From: Paramecium pentaurelia
Taxonomy: Eukaryota; Ciliophora; Oligohymenophorea; Peniculida; Parameciidae
Reading direction: 5' to 3'
Assembly: GCA_905183005.1 (NCBI GenBank)
Contig: CAJJDO010000145.1
Location: forward strand, 62,001-126,000
Length of the DNA stretch: 64,000 bases
A program made the translations under genes and the position numbers. The notes under the pieces are model-generated. The model saw nothing but the letters and a program-made list of their open reading frames with translations. It did no database searches and was not told the DNA's origin. Shown piece by piece: positions 23,949-36,767 of the stretch (position 1 is the stretch's first letter; each line of letters opens with the position of its first letter).

Positions 23949-24442
23949 ATTTTATTATTTACAGAGAAAAATTAATTAGATTTATCTAAATAATATATAT
24001 AAATTATATTGTTTCATATAAAATTCATTAATCTATTTTTATATAATTCATTAGACAAACCTATTTTATTTAATTATATTTAAGTAATTCTACATATTAA
24101 TAATATTTGATAAATATTAATATATTTATTTCTTTTATTCATTGATTATATTTAAATCATAATTCTTAAGGTAATTGATTTAAATTTCACAAATCTTAAT
24201 GATAAAAGATTAGAAATCTAATCATTGATAAAAGTATTAATGTATTTTTTGTTTCAATAAAGATTCTCAATTAATATTAATTGACTTTTTAAATAAAGAT
24301 ATTGTGAATAAAACTTGAAATTTATGTGAATCCTATATATTTTGGATGATATTTGATTAAAAATAATGTATGTCTATATTAATCGCAATTATTATATATT
24401 TTTTCATTAATCCTTATTTAATTATACAGAATTTTAATTAAA
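23949..24442. other. Intergenic region between divergent genes
   Basis: About 490 bp of very AT-rich DNA with no coding-like frame in six-frame reading with the ciliate code. It separates the syntaxin gene from the HEPN-like gene, so two promoters are expected. Confidence 0.6.
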
Positions 24443-24943
24443 ATGATGAAAAGTGTCTTACAAACTCATTCAATGAGATAAATTGTAGGTTAACTTCTAG
24501 ATAATTGTTATGAAGTTTTAAGGGCATTTTTAGAATAAGCTATTCAACATGATGAGGTTTCTCCAGAAAACACCATTTAAATTAATAAAGATTTGATGGG
24601 TGCAATAAACTTCTATATTAGCAATTATGACTTTATTTAGGGTATTTATAGATTCTATGGTGATATAAAGAATAAACTCATAGCAATTCTAAATTTTTGA
24701 GGAATCTACTATTCGAGGTGAAGCATTATAGAAATAATTGGGCTCATTCTAAAGATTTTACTATTCGTGAAGTTCATAGGTTTATAAAAAAAAAGATTAT
24801 TTAGAATAGCTGACACTATATTGATGTTGTTTGACGAATTAAGTTTGAATATTACTAATGAGGTGTATATAATAGTTAATGAAATAAGGATGGAGTCTAT
24901 TTAAAAGATGAGTTTATAATTACAATAATCATAAAAATATTGA
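24443..24943 (+). CDS. Small HEPN/Swt1-like protein
   Basis: ATG 24443, TGA 24941-24943. Two introns (29 nt, about 24639-24667; 25 nt, 24780-24804, starting GTTTAT) remove the frame breaks and give about 148 residues. The C-terminal half reads FLRNLLFEVKHYRNNWAHSK then DFTIREVHRIADTILMLFDE. This is the R-N-x-W-A-H block and following helix of Swt1-type HEPN domains, where R-x4-H is the RNase signature. The N-terminal half is an all-helical bundle. It has no PIN or helicase partner domain. An RNA-binding or RNase role is inferred from the motif only. Confidence 0.75.
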
Positions 24944-24958
24944 AATTATATTATATTT

Positions 24959-26366
24959 ATGTAACCTAATCAAAATCAATCTCCGATTCCAGGATCGGTT
25001 GAGATCATTAAAGGTAACATTTCTATTGTATCCTTAGATAAACTCTATTGGATTTCTGATCGATAAGCACCAAGAAACTAGCCAAATGCATTCTATTTTT
25101 GCATTGATCAGGTATTAGATAGAATCTAATTTGTTTTCAGGATCTTGTGTATGAGCCCTTTTTTGCAGATTTTGGTCCATTAAATTTAGGTCACACTTAC
25201 AGATTTGTGACAGAATTGGAGAAATTACTTGGTGATAAGACATATTAACAATATGCCATCTATCACTATACAAGTTTGGATAGTGCAAAAAGAGCCAATG
25301 CTGCCTATTTGATGGGAGCCTTTTAAGTGATCATCTTAAAAATGAGTGCAGATGATGCATGGAAACCATTCCAATCTGTAAAGCCCGCATTTTAAGATTT
25401 TAGAGATGCAAGTTATGGATAATGTACTTACAAATGCACAGTATATTTGTTTGACTATTTATATAGATTTTACATTGTTTAAGAGGCTTAGAATATGCAA
25501 TAAAGTTGAAATGGTTTGATGTTAGAAAATTCAATCTTAGAGATTATGAATTTTATGAAAGAGTAGAAAATGGAGATTTGAATTGGATTGTTCCTAATAA
25601 ATTTATAGCTTTCTCAGGACCATCTGCTACATAAAAAGATGCTGATGGAGTAAGTAGTCTATTTCTATTTAGAATCGAACATTCACTCCTGAAGAATATG
25701 TACCAATCTTCAAATAATTTGGAGTGACTTGTGTTGTCAGATTGAATAAGAAAGCTTATGAAGAATAAAGATTTATAAAAAATGGCATAAAACATGAAGA
25801 AATCTACTTTTTAGATGGTTCAGTTCCAGGAGATGATAAGATTTTAAGATTCCTTGAAATAGCTGAAAAAGAGAATGTAGTGGCTGTACATTGTAAAGCA
25901 GGTTTAGGTAGAACAGGAACATTGATTGCAGCATATGTGATGAAACATTATAGGTAATAATAAAATATACAATAGATTTCCTGCTCCAGATTTTATAGGT
26001 TGGATCCGTATATGTAGACCAGGAAGTATTTTAGGACCATAGCAAATCTTTTTATTAGTAATTTATTAATATTTATATTATTAAAGCAAAAACAAAATTG
26101 GTTAATTAGTTTAGGAAAAGATTCTCCTATATGGAATCAAGTTAAATAAATTGCAGCTGAAGTCAACATAGAAAAGAGATTGAAGGATTTACAATTAGGA
26201 CCTATGAGTGAAGGTAGAATATTAAATATATAAATATTTAGCTGATAAAAATAAGGCAGAAAAAGGTGATTAAGATTAGGCTTAAACATTGAATAAAGCA
26301 AAATTAATGAAGTAATTTAATATATAGATAAATTCTTTAGTTAATCCTCAAATTCACCTGGTTTGA
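24959..26366 (+). CDS. CDC14: CDC14-like dual-specificity phosphatase
   Basis: CDC14 reverses CDK phosphorylation at mitotic exit and is also found at basal bodies. ATG 24959 and TGA 26364-26366 with six introns of 22-29 nt give about 416 residues. The N-terminal DSP-like domain has YEPFFADFGPLNLGHTYRF and DAWKPFQSVKPAFQDFRDAS. The catalytic domain has NWIVPNKFIAFSGPS, then the P-loop VAVHCKAGLGRTGTL with Cys and Arg intact, and WIRICRPGSILGPQQ. The tail is short and charged. It starts only 15 bp after the upstream stop. Confidence 0.96.
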
Positions 26367-26445
26367 AAAAATGAAAGATTAATTATAATGTTATTAAATA
26401 AATTTAGCCAATCCTAAATATAAGTTGTCGAATTATATATATTCA

Positions 26446-28119
26446 TCAAAATACAAATACATTTTTTATTGATTTTTTGTTATTATTTATCAATAAATAA
26501 TTTGTTTATTAAGATTTATAATTTTTCTTTTTCTTTATTGTCCTTTCTGCCTCATCTATAGAAACATCTTATAAATCATCAGATGGTGATTTAGGATTCC
26601 TTTTGCTTCTTGATAAACCAGATGATCTTTATTAATTTGTTGAAGTAGCCCTACTATATTAATTTAATTTAGATCCTTATTTCAATTATAAATTAAGTTT
26701 CTAATTTTACCAATTATTTAGTGCAAATATATGATTCCTCTAATTTTAGTCTGTTAATTATTGTTCTTTCCTTTATCTATATGAATCATGAATGCTACAA
26801 CCTATAAATCTATTATCTTTCCATAATCCTTCAATTATTACTCCATTACTTTAATGATAAGTTCCTTAACCATCCCTCATATCATTTATAAATTAACCAT
26901 AATAATAACTGCCATCTTAATATATCTATTTCCCTTTACCATGTTTTAAATCATTTTCATAATCTCCCTAATTTACAATATTAATTTTACTTCATAAGAT
27001 AAACCTAGTTTATTACTCCATATACCATGTCCATGTCTTTTTCCCTCTAAAAATTATCCTTAATAAATTGAACCATCTAACCATCTATATTCACCATTGC
27101 CTTGAGGTTTACCATAAAAATAGTTTCCTATATATTTATCACCATTTTAGAATTACTCAATTCCATATCCATTCTTTACTGAATTAGTCCATTAACCAAA
27201 ATAGACATTTCCATTCCATTTATGTTCTCCTAAACCATCCTATTAACCGTTAACCCATTATCCTATGTATGAATCTCCTTCAACTCCATTCCATTAGCCA
27301 ATTCCATGTTTCTATGCATTCAACCATTAACCAATATATTATTCACCATTAATCCATTTGAAGATCCCTTCACCATTAGGCTTTTTATTCATTACTTAAC
27401 CATGATATATACACAAATTATTTAAAATTAAGAAAGCTATATTTAATTCATTGTTTTGATATATGAATCTACCATTTTAATTTATTTTCACTTATATTTT
27501 GTTAGCTTTTAAAATGATTTATTTTTCTTATATTGTAAATTAATTAATTTAAACAGATGATCTAAGAATTTTATTTTAATGAAGTAGATTAAGCATTTAT
27601 ATTTGTATGTTTTCTTGATTTTCAAGTTAAAAAATTTGTTGAACTTCTTAAATAAAAGATTCTAAATTTATATTGATTGGATATTTTTTTCTAATTCTTT
27701 GGACTTATATTTGCACTGTAGAAATTAACTGATACTCTTAATGCCTAAGAATTTAGAACATTTTATTTACATTCTAATTGTTAACAAATTATTAATAAAA
27801 TTTAATGATGTAATAACAAAATATAAAAAGATCAAAATATTGTTTTTAGTAATAATGTAATTTGAAGGTTTCTTTCCTTTATTAATATTATTATACCATT
27901 ATGTAAATTTGTTGTAACAATTAAATAATCACAATTGATTAAATTATCTTTATATCTCCATTCTTTTAATAGTTTATTTTGATACTCTAAGATTTAATGT
28001 CTTCTTTTTCAGATGTAATAGATTTCTTTAATAAATAATCTTATGATTTTCTTATTTCCTCAAAATTAATTAATTAGATTAAGAGATTCAAGACTTAGAA
28101 AACAATCAAACGTTTTCAT
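26446..28119 (-). CDS. MORN-repeat protein
   Basis: MORN repeats bind membranes and are common at ciliary and cortical structures. At least eight repeats are visible from about 27390 down to 26850, for example GIGQWNGVEGDSYIGQWVNG, NGYGIEQFQNGDKYIGNY and GKGKQIYQDGSYYYGQFIND. A Gln/Lys-rich tail ends at TGA 26446. Upstream exons continue in frame (VQQIFQLENQENIQIQ, KWRYKDNLINCDYLIV) through introns near 27960, 27890 and 27740. The first exon is uncertain: an ATG at 28119 is the best candidate but needs an unresolved splice. An ATG at 27596 would give a shorter protein with all repeats. Confidence 0.85.
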
Positions 28120-28412
28120 ATTCCACTATAAAATGATATTTACATTCTAATTAAAGAATATAATATTGTATAATTTACAATTAATTATTTATAATTATTA
28201 TATATATATAAGGAATTATTTGAAGAAGTTTAAATCTAAATTATATAGAGTGTTGAATCATTATATATTAATAAAATAATAAATGAAATTGAAATAAGAG
28301 ATATTATTAATATTATTATATTTTTATTTTCGATTTAAATTAAAAAATTTAGATAATTTCAATGATTATAAAAATAAATAAATAAATTTAATAAGTGGAT
28401 TAATATTTCTAA

Positions 28413-29552
28413 TCAAAAACTTTTTTAAATTTGCATAGGGGATTAATTAGAGGATTGCTTTTCTTTAATTGATTCTTCATATTATTCTAGTAATTTTTCA
28501 AGTTCTTGAATATGCAATGTCTATTTATATATTTCAGCATTTAAATCTCTAATTTCCTTATTTTTTTCACTAATATATAATTTAATTATTACTCTAATTC
28601 TTCTATATGTTTACTTTTCAAGGTTTCAATTTATAAAAGAAATTCCTACCTTAATTCTTCACTTGGTTATTAATCATTTTATTTTTCTTCTTCTAACATA
28701 GCTTGAATACGTTCATTATATGATTATAATTCATTAATAGATTCTTGATATTTATATATTTCTATTTATTAATTTGAGATCTCTTTATTTAATTGTTCTA
28801 TTTTTTACTGAAATAAATAGTGGAATATAATAATACCTTCTATTGTTTATTTTAATTTTCTAATAATTTGATTTAATTAAGTAATTCTTAATTATCTTTA
28901 TGAATGATCTTATAAGTTTTTTCATATTATATAATTTTCTTTTCTAAAGGTTCTTTACTACTACGAAGATCTACAATAGATTAGTAATATTCTAATTTTT
29001 CTCTTAATCTTTAATTCTCTTCTCCATAGTTTTGTACTTCAATCTAAAGTATAATATGAAAATACTTCTAATTCTTGAACTGTAGTGTATTTAGTACATT
29101 TTTTTAATTAAGCTATTTCTTTAGTTTTTTCAAGTAATTCTTAGACTAATTGTTTATGTTTAGCTCTTAATTTTTGTACAATTGCAGCTTTTTCAATGAC
29201 TAGTTTGGTTGTATCATTATTATTGACAGTTTTACTATGTTCTTCAACTAAATTTTCATATCTTTATAATTCTTTCTAAAATGAATATTTTTAATACTTC
29301 TAAATATAAGATTCGAGATTTAGCTTAGGATGACTCTTTTTTTGATGCATTTAGTTATAATTTAAGTTGCCTAATTTCTTCTTAAGTAACTTCATATTCA
29401 CATGACAATTTAGGACTGGTAAGTTATTTACTTATTGGATGGTCATAATTATACATTAATTTGCTTCCCATATTGGCGCTACTCTCCAACATTCTTGTAC
29501 CATTAGTGGTTATGGGTCTGGAGTTCTTCATCCTAAACTACATAGACGACAT
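28413..29552 (-). CDS. Coiled-coil protein
   Basis: ATG 29552, TGA at 28413, with introns near 29290, 29065, 28827 and 28595 (22-29 nt). After a 60-residue Ser/Met-rich head (RPITTNGTRMLESSANMGSK) it is a continuous Glu/Lys/Gln heptad rod with about 12 blocks. It ends in a short Ser/Gln tail. No globular domain is seen. A structural role, perhaps ciliary, is only a guess. Confidence 0.82.
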
Positions 29553-29608
29553 ATATAAATGAGGGCAATTTAATATAATCAAAATAATATAAGAAACTTA
29601 ATATATAA

Positions 29609-30577
29609 TCAAAATTTATTATTATTCTTTTTTAGAGTTGTTTAAGTTGATTAGAGTGTTGATTTTGTGGATTATAATGTTGTAGGGATTAGATTGGTTT
29701 ATTTCTTCTTAATTAAATATCCTTCTGGAGAAGATCTATGTGACTATAATTAATAATTGATTGTCTATAATGAAATAATAGAATTCTGATTGCTAATAGT
29801 AGTTGAATGATTTGAAAATTAATTAGGTCTTTTTTGGATTGGTGTCAAATATTTGAATTCAATTTGGTTTTTCTTTTTCATAAATGGTCTAAGTGTGAAT
29901 AATTATTCTTAGGTTGTGTGTAATGACTTTGTAAATTATTAATTAACTTTAAATAAGTCAGAAACTAATTTGGATCTAGTTTCATATGATAGTCGCGTAT
30001 TCTTAATTTGAATTTATATATATAATAAAGTACTTTTATTTGATAAATAAGATCGGTCCTATTTGAACAATAGCATAAATATCTTAAGAGATTTACAAAA
30101 TCAGTAGAATAATAATTGTCTTCTCCTATTTCTCTCATCTTTCTCATCATCATTCTAAAAGCTAATCAATATAATTTGATATCATTACTTTAAGATATCG
30201 ATTCATCTTTGATTACTTATTTAAACTCATCCAAATCAATGCATTCTGAATTTAACACAATAACTTACTATTCCCATCTCTATCTGTTTTTTCAAAGAAT
30301 GCTTTAAGTAGACCCATATTTACAGGATAATTATTTTTCTTTAACATAGAATATAATTCATCCAATTCTATTGAATCTATATTTATATTAAGATTCATCA
30401 TTTACTTGAATGATCTCTGTCAATTAAATGGAAAGTTTCTGTTACAATAATATCATCAAACAATTCTTTCTCTGTCTTCAGATATTTCTCTTTTGTTTTG
30501 TTAGCATGTCTTGAATTAAACCAATTCTTGCTTTCACAAAAATGTAGAACTCTTTTTGCAGGTGGTAATATTTGCAT
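29609..30577 (-). CDS. EF-hand calcium-binding protein
   Basis: ATG 30577, TGA at 29609, with at least four introns. One of 27 nt (about 30160-30186) removes an in-frame TGA, and a 32-nt one lies near 30004-30035. An EF-hand-like loop DRDGNKCIDLDEF is split by an intron and follows helices with LDELYSMLKKNNYPVNMGLL; only one convincing loop is visible, though others may be degenerate. A basic Gln/Thr/Ser-rich tail follows. It would act as a Ca2+ sensor or structural EF-hand protein. The partner is unknown. Confidence 0.75.
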
Positions 30578-31070
30578 TAAAAATATTTTATTTTTATTGT
30601 TTTTAAATTGTTATTAAGATTAATACTTTAAATAGAACTTAGAGAATTCTTAATATATTAATATCAATAATATAATAAATATAGATATCTAAAGATAATT
30701 ATTATCAATTATTACAAATATCATAATTGATAATTAAAGAAGAGAATCTATTCTTATACAATTTATAATAAACAATAGATATAATTAGTTTTTACAAATT
30801 CAAAGTCATAATAATAAACTTGTACAAGATATTGTAAAATTGCTAAAAATCCAGTCAAGATCTATTAATAAAAGTACCAAAAAATATTGATAAGATTTAA
30901 GAATTTGATATTAATAATGACATAAGATATTTATAACTTATTCTATACATTTTTTAAATGAATATTCATATAAATTATTTTTTATTCACTTACTTCATTT
31001 CTTTTATTAATACATCTATTTTAATTATATGTAACACCAGTATTATATTAATAAATTATTTTTTCAAAAT
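30578..31070. other. Intergenic region
   Basis: The stretch between two divergent genes is AT-rich. A 62-codon hydrophobic frame at 30958-31146 overlaps the RPN12 start and looks fortuitous. Nothing else is supported. Confidence 0.55.
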
Positions 31071-31942
31071 ATGGAGCAAAAATTACAATTGTTATCTTCC
31101 AGCATTCAAGTTGACCCAAGTAATCCTTAGATTCCTTAAAATTTAAAACATTTGAAAGTATTTAAATATTGTTTAATGTTTAGCTTGAAATATTTAATGA
31201 ATTAGCTGTAAATAGATTGGCTACAGAATAATTAGCTTGTATATTATATGTTAATATAATTAGTACATTTCTGTGAATTAGAAGTCACATATTTATTGAT
31301 TTCAAGACAAATTGAAAATTTTGAATTAGCAATAGAAAGATTAATGAAATTTTATAATTAAGGTCTAGAAAGCAAAGAAAAAGCTCATTATACTGGTATT
31401 TACTTAATATATTTACTATCCTTTAATAAGTAATAATATTTATTAAATGAATTAATAGATTTGCCTAATATTATTCCCAGATTGAATTATTACCAAAGGA
31501 AACATTTTCAAATCCATTTGTTCATTTTGTACTTTAATTGGAATACAAATTGAGCATTGGAAGTTATTCTGATCTTTTAGGTGATTATCATCCAACAGGT
31601 ATTGAGAATGTATTCTTAGAAAGAATTATGGACACTATTAGGTAATTTGAATTTGTTAATTTAGATTATAAACTGCTTTAAGTGCTAATGCATCATATAA
31701 AAGTTTAACATTAGAAAATGCTATCAAATTATTCAATGTTAAAAGTGTTTAAGAATTATAATAATTTGCTTAGAAATAACATTTCAAATGGAAATTTGAT
31801 AATCATCATGTTTATTTTGATAATGTAAAAAATTAATATATTAATTAATATATAGGTTTAAAAAGTAGAGAATCCTTTGAATTCAGAATTTTTGATTTAA
31901 AATTCCTTAAGATATGTTCATGAGTTTGATAAAATTATATGA
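31071..31942 (+). CDS. RPN12: 26S proteasome regulatory subunit RPN12/PSMD8
   Basis: RPN12 is a lid subunit of the 19S regulatory particle. ATG 31071, TGA 31940-31942; five introns (26, 25, 29, 23 and 31 nt) give 245 residues, close to the family. Matching blocks in order: LHFCELEVTYLLISRQI, GIYLIYLLSFNKFAQYYSQI joining to ELLPKETF, LQLEYKLSIGSYSDLL, FLERIMDTIR, SYKSLTLENAIKLF and QHFKWKFDNHHVYFDN, then the last helix RYVHEFDKII. These parallel the PCI-domain end of PSMD8. An apparent frameshift near 31440 disappears when the 29-nt intron is used. Confidence 0.93.
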
Positions 31943-32020
31943 AAAAGTAGTAGTTAACAATATAATCTTATAAATTACAAATTTTAAATAATTTTTCTAT
32001 GTTATCCAATTCATGTATCT

Positions 32021-33956
32021 GATATAAAGGATTCTGGTTTAGCAATCTTTGGTAAAGTTTAAAAACTATTCTTTATAACTCGATTATTGTTTGTAATACT
32101 ATCATCTTATTAATAAGGACTGAAAGTAGAATTATTTAATTAAGATAATCTAAATTTGTTATATAATAAATAGATACACTTTATTTTAATTTAATTCTAA
32201 TTCTGTCTTTTATTAAATAAAGATAGTTTATTTTTATTAACTATTTAGATGTGCCTCTTTCCGTATAGTATTCTATTTGTTCATTAATATTGGTAAATCA
32301 GTTGAAGTTCGTTTTATATTTGTATTACTTTTTGGTTAAACTGTTATTTTATTAGATATATTTGAATTCTAATATAAAGATATTAATATTACTTAATTAA
32401 TTTAAGAACTCTTTGAAGCACTTCTAATTTATTTATCATCTTTATCTTTATCTTTTTTTGTACCTTCTGAACTCTTTAATTATGTACTTGTTTAATTTAA
32501 TCTTAAAGCTAATGTTAAAATAATTTAAATTACCACAATTTTTGGCTAATTTTTTTAATTGTATTTTTCTATTATTAAATGTACCTAAGAAAGAGATTGA
32601 TGAAGAATAATATTATGATTTTATTGGACCACCCTTGTAAATTAAATCAAAACCACCTATTTATTCTTCATTACCAGTTAATATTTTTTCGAGATCTATA
32701 ATTGTGAAAACATCATCAAGTAATCCACATTTTAATTCAAAATCAATAGGTGTATTAGAAGTCATAGAAGGACTTTATTAAATTAAATAACATTAACCTT
32801 GCATTTACTTCTAATAGCCATGGCTTTAATGAAGAATCAAATAAGATATCAAATCCATATAATTCAAAACAATGTTTATCATTAATAATAATTTTTTATA
32901 CTGCCAATAATGATTTGATCATTAATTATTAGATATTATAGAAACATTCTTAAACTTTATCTTATCCATACTTTGTCATTAAAAATAACTTTAATTTTTA
33001 TAAATCCCATTTACCACCTAATTTTTCATCATAATTATCTGATGTCTTTTATATTGCTACATTTGTTAAATGTACATCTTATCATAATTTATTAACATAT
33101 ATATACATGTATTAGTAATGTCTTCATTATCATATCTATGATGAGTGAATCTAGCAAAACCTGTTCGATATAAATATAAAGTTAAAGGAGAATAGGAAGT
33201 ACATAATAAATATATTCTAGCATCAAACTTTTTACCTCCAATCAAGAGAGGATCTGCTATATATCTTTAAACAATGTAAGATTCAGCAGATGGATTTTCT
33301 GGATTAAATTTAACTTGATTTTTCCATTAAGAAATTTGTTGTATTTTATTAAACAAAAATATACCTCTTCCTTATGATTTTCCAATCTTATATTATATGA
33401 TATTAAATATACTGGTTTCATAATCCAAGCTGTTTTGTTATCTCCCTACTTTTTGAATTCTTCATTAAAAATTGGATATTCACTAGGTAAATGAAATGTA
33501 AGTGGGAAAAAATTATAACTAAGTCGTTAAAATCAATATTATACGAATTAGCTTCTTCTGTTTTTCCTTCCTTTTCTAACATTCTTTTTTATTTTTTCAA
33601 ATTTTTGATCATCAAATCTTTTCTAGTTAGCTTATTTATTAATATTATAATACTTCATAATGATTGCGAAAATGATTGATTTTTTAGTGAGGTTATAAAT
33701 GAATATGATCCATAACTTCATGTATCCATTCCTTCTCTGCCCACATGATATCCCAATCATCACCATCTACCTCCTTCCAATTTCTTCGTTTAAATGCCTA
33801 TTGTAAACATTCATAAATATAAATACTTCTAAAATGCAATTTCTAAAAGAAGTCTTATATTTTATATTTGAACTAAACATAGTATAGATAAGTATATAAT
33901 TACAAGTGATTTGGATAATTCTCTTTCTTGATATACTTTCTAAAGTATTCAGACAT
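32021..33956 (-). CDS. TTLL9: TTLL9-like tubulin polyglutamylase/ligase
   Basis: TTLL enzymes add glutamates to tubulin tails of axonemes. ATG 33956, TGA at 32021; about nine small introns. N-terminal blocks NCILEAFKRRNWKEVDGDDW, HFRNHYELTRKDLMIKNLKK and NFFPLTFHLPSEYPIF are characteristic of TTLL9. The ATP-grasp core has WIMKP, GKSQGRGIFLFNKI, YIADPLLIGGKKFDARIYLL, TNVAIQKTSDNYDE and LKPWLLEVNASPSMTSNTPI, with catalytic-type Lys/Arg/Asn residues intact. A Ser/Asn-rich C-terminal tail follows. A ciliary function is supported by family knowledge. Confidence 0.93.
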
Positions 33957-34043
33957 AATAATTAACTTTTAATAAAATTATAATATATAGATGATATGTG
34001 TTCATAGAATTTTAAAAGGTACCCTAGATTGTTAATTTAGAAA

Positions 34044-34564
34044 TCAAAAATCCAAATAAATAATACTAATACTTAAATCATTCTTATTATTATCCTAAAG
34101 TAAATTTTGTATTTCTACATCTGAACAAGTGTTTAATAGTTATTTATGTTAACTTTTAGTGTGCTAAATGATTAAAATTTTGGTAATATAAGAAAAAAAG
34201 AAAATATAATAACTTAACAATGCTTCTTCAAGATATTAGTATAACATGTACTAAAAACCCTTAAAAATAACATGAAGAACATTAATATAGCCTTTTGCCA
34301 TTCACATTTATGATAAAAATTATAATATGGGCTTAACTTTAAGTCTAATCTCCTTAAACTAATTTTTTATGATAGTCAAAGAGGTACTCGAAATTAAAAT
34401 TTTAAGGTTTAGTTGCATAATTAATTCTTCTATCTAAATTCTAATATAATATTATACGATTTAAATTAACATTCTTTAAGAGACAATTTTATTTGAGTAA
34501 TAGTATTTTAAATGAATTATTGATTTGAATTTATTTGTTAGCTCATTTCAACAGATTTTTCCAT
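34044..34564 (-). CDS. Possible small gene, model unresolved
   Basis: The minus strand between TTLL9 and the next gene has coding-like pieces: MEKSVEMSQQINSNQQFIQ from an ATG at 34564, then RINYATKPQNFNFEYLFDYH near 34430-34350, and TCSDVEIQNLLQDNNKNDL ending at a TGA at 34044. Joining them needs introns I could not fix with confidence. It may be a real short gene or a decayed one. A competing 50-codon plus-strand frame at 34220 looks weaker. Confidence 0.35.
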
Positions 34565-34817
34565 TATTTAGATTTTTATTTTTGTCTTATTTTTCAACTT
34601 ATACTTAATAAGGTTGCATATATGTATAAGTCCTGATAAATATCTTTATTTTTAAATAGAATATTAAATAAGTATTTAATTGAAATCAAGTTACATTTCT
34701 AATATCTTTTTTATAATGTGATGGTAATTGATTCACTCATAAAACTAATTCAAAATTGCTAATTAAACTAAAAAAATAATGTATAATATTATTATAAACC
34801 ATAAAAGAATAAATAAT

Positions 34818-36539
34818 TCAAGATTATAATTTCTATATCATTTAGTTTCTTTATATTACTTTATCTTACATTATTTCTTTTTTATATTTCTCTAAAAATT
34901 CTAATTCTTATTTATTTTTATCATTTTTTTGAGATATCTCTAGATTTTTTTCTAATATTTTATTTTATTTATGTATTTTTTCCAACATATTTTCCATTTA
35001 TTTTTCTTTAGCTAATTTAAAACGATATTCATTTTTTTCTTATATATTTTATTTTCTTAAATCTAACAAAGATTAATGTCTAATTATAATATAATTAAAA
35101 ATACCTTTTTAAACCACTTTCAAGTTTATCATCAGCTTTTTGAAGTTTTGAAATAAGAGAATCAGATCTTTGTTAATCTAGGGATTCTTAATATTATTCA
35201 TATTTTTTTATAATCCTACTATTTTTCATGGATAGACTTTTTTATTATTTGATTTATGAAATTTCATGTTTATTAATTTATATCTAATTAATATTCATTA
35301 TAAAATTACTTATCGTTATGTTGATTTACTAAAATACATTTGAACATATTCATTTTCTTTTTAAATAGAAGATTCTTATAATTTTTTTTATTTTTCTTCA
35401 AAAATCTTTAAACTTTAATTTTATTTTCTTCTATCTTCTAATTATTTTTTATTTAAGTAATCATTCAAATAATCAGATTTCTTTTTCATTGAATCCATAA
35501 CTTATTCAATCATACTTTACTCTAAACTTATTTACATTTATCTCTTTAATTATCTTTCTTTTTCTTTTTCTTCTCTTTTTTTTAATTATTCAATTAATTC
35601 CTCTTAAGATTATAAAAGTTATTTTTATTTTCTCTCAAAATGTTAATCAAGATTTTTTTCTAATTTTTTAACAATTTTTTTATGTTATTTATATTATAAT
35701 TATTCTTCATGTCTATTTTTTTGACATATCTCATTTACTTTTAAATTCTTTCTTTTTAATTTCTTTCTAATTTAATCCAATTATTTTTATTTAAGTTATT
35801 CAGCTTTTTAGTAAATTTCTGGGGCTGTTTTACTATAATATTCTTCTTATTTATTAATCTAATCCTAAACAATATTAAGAAATCTATTTATATTGATAAT
35901 AATTTACTTGTTATAATTATCAGATTCTTTATTTACCTTTTTATCAAATAATTCCTTCTTTTGTTCTGCATTCAAAATTATAGATATTTATGGATCTTCT
36001 ATTTGAGTTTTCTTAGTTTCAGATTATTCAACAATTAAAGATTAATCTTTAATCTTGATATCTTTAGAATTTAAATGTTTTGTAACTTACGATTGAATAT
36101 GTTTGATTTGATTTCTACGTTTTAAAAGATCATTCAATATTTGATATTTTTTAGACACATATTGTAAATATTAAATGAGGTTTTAAAGATCATTCTATTT
36201 CTTTTAACAAAAGTCTGTATACTATAATACATTAAGATCATCCACTTCTAATTTAAGCATTTCCATAGCTGCTTGAGTTCTGGGAGAGTTTGTATCAAAT
36301 TGGATTTGAAATACTGTTAATTAATTAGGATTTCTAATGATAGTATGTTTTTGATTAGGTTCTAAATAATTAGACTCAATGGCATATTTTAATTATGCAT
36401 TTGAGATGATTGGAAATCTTTATTTGTTATGGTTATCTAAGAGATTTATTGGACTAGATTCACTACTTTATTAAAGTGAATTCATTGATTTTTATTTTGT
36501 AATGATGATATTATTCTTTTCTTTGATATAATCAAGCAT
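34818..36539 (-). CDS. Coiled-coil protein
   Basis: TGA at 34818; the ATG at 36539 starts the clearly coding frame, though an earlier exon from about 36730 is possible. Introns near 35921-35950, 35282-35307 and 35079-35103. The N-terminal third is mixed (TKQKSMNSLQQSSESSP, QHTIIRNPNQLTVFQIQFD). The remaining two thirds are a Lys/Glu/Gln coiled coil with runs such as KKREEKEKERQLKR. No domain was recognised. It is divergent from the UVRAG-like gene, sharing about 230 bp. Confidence 0.8.
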
Positions 36540-36767
36540 CTTTTTTTAGTTTTAATTTTTTATTGATTATGGTAATCTAAAATTATATAAATTATTTAAA
36601 AAGTATCAAAATTCTAATTATACGACTCTATTTTATTTTTAGATACAATCTTTTATGATATCTTAAAATATAATCTTGATTGATATATTTTCTAATTATT
36701 TTGATTTAAATTTGAATAATTCATTATTAGACAATTGATTAATCTATATTAGAGATTATAATTATTT

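Noticed and set aside
24639..24804. Two homopolymer frameshifts in the HEPN-like gene
   Set aside because: Both breaks vanish with 29-nt and 25-nt introns, and the joined protein keeps the HEPN helix order.
30160..30186. In-frame TGA in the EF-hand gene as recoded Trp
   Set aside because: The TGA lies inside a 27-nt GTAATG...TTAG segment that reads as a normal intron.
31380..31500. Apparent one-base frameshift in RPN12
   Set aside because: A 29-nt GTAATA...AATAG intron restores the frame and gives exact length agreement with PSMD8 between the two blocks.
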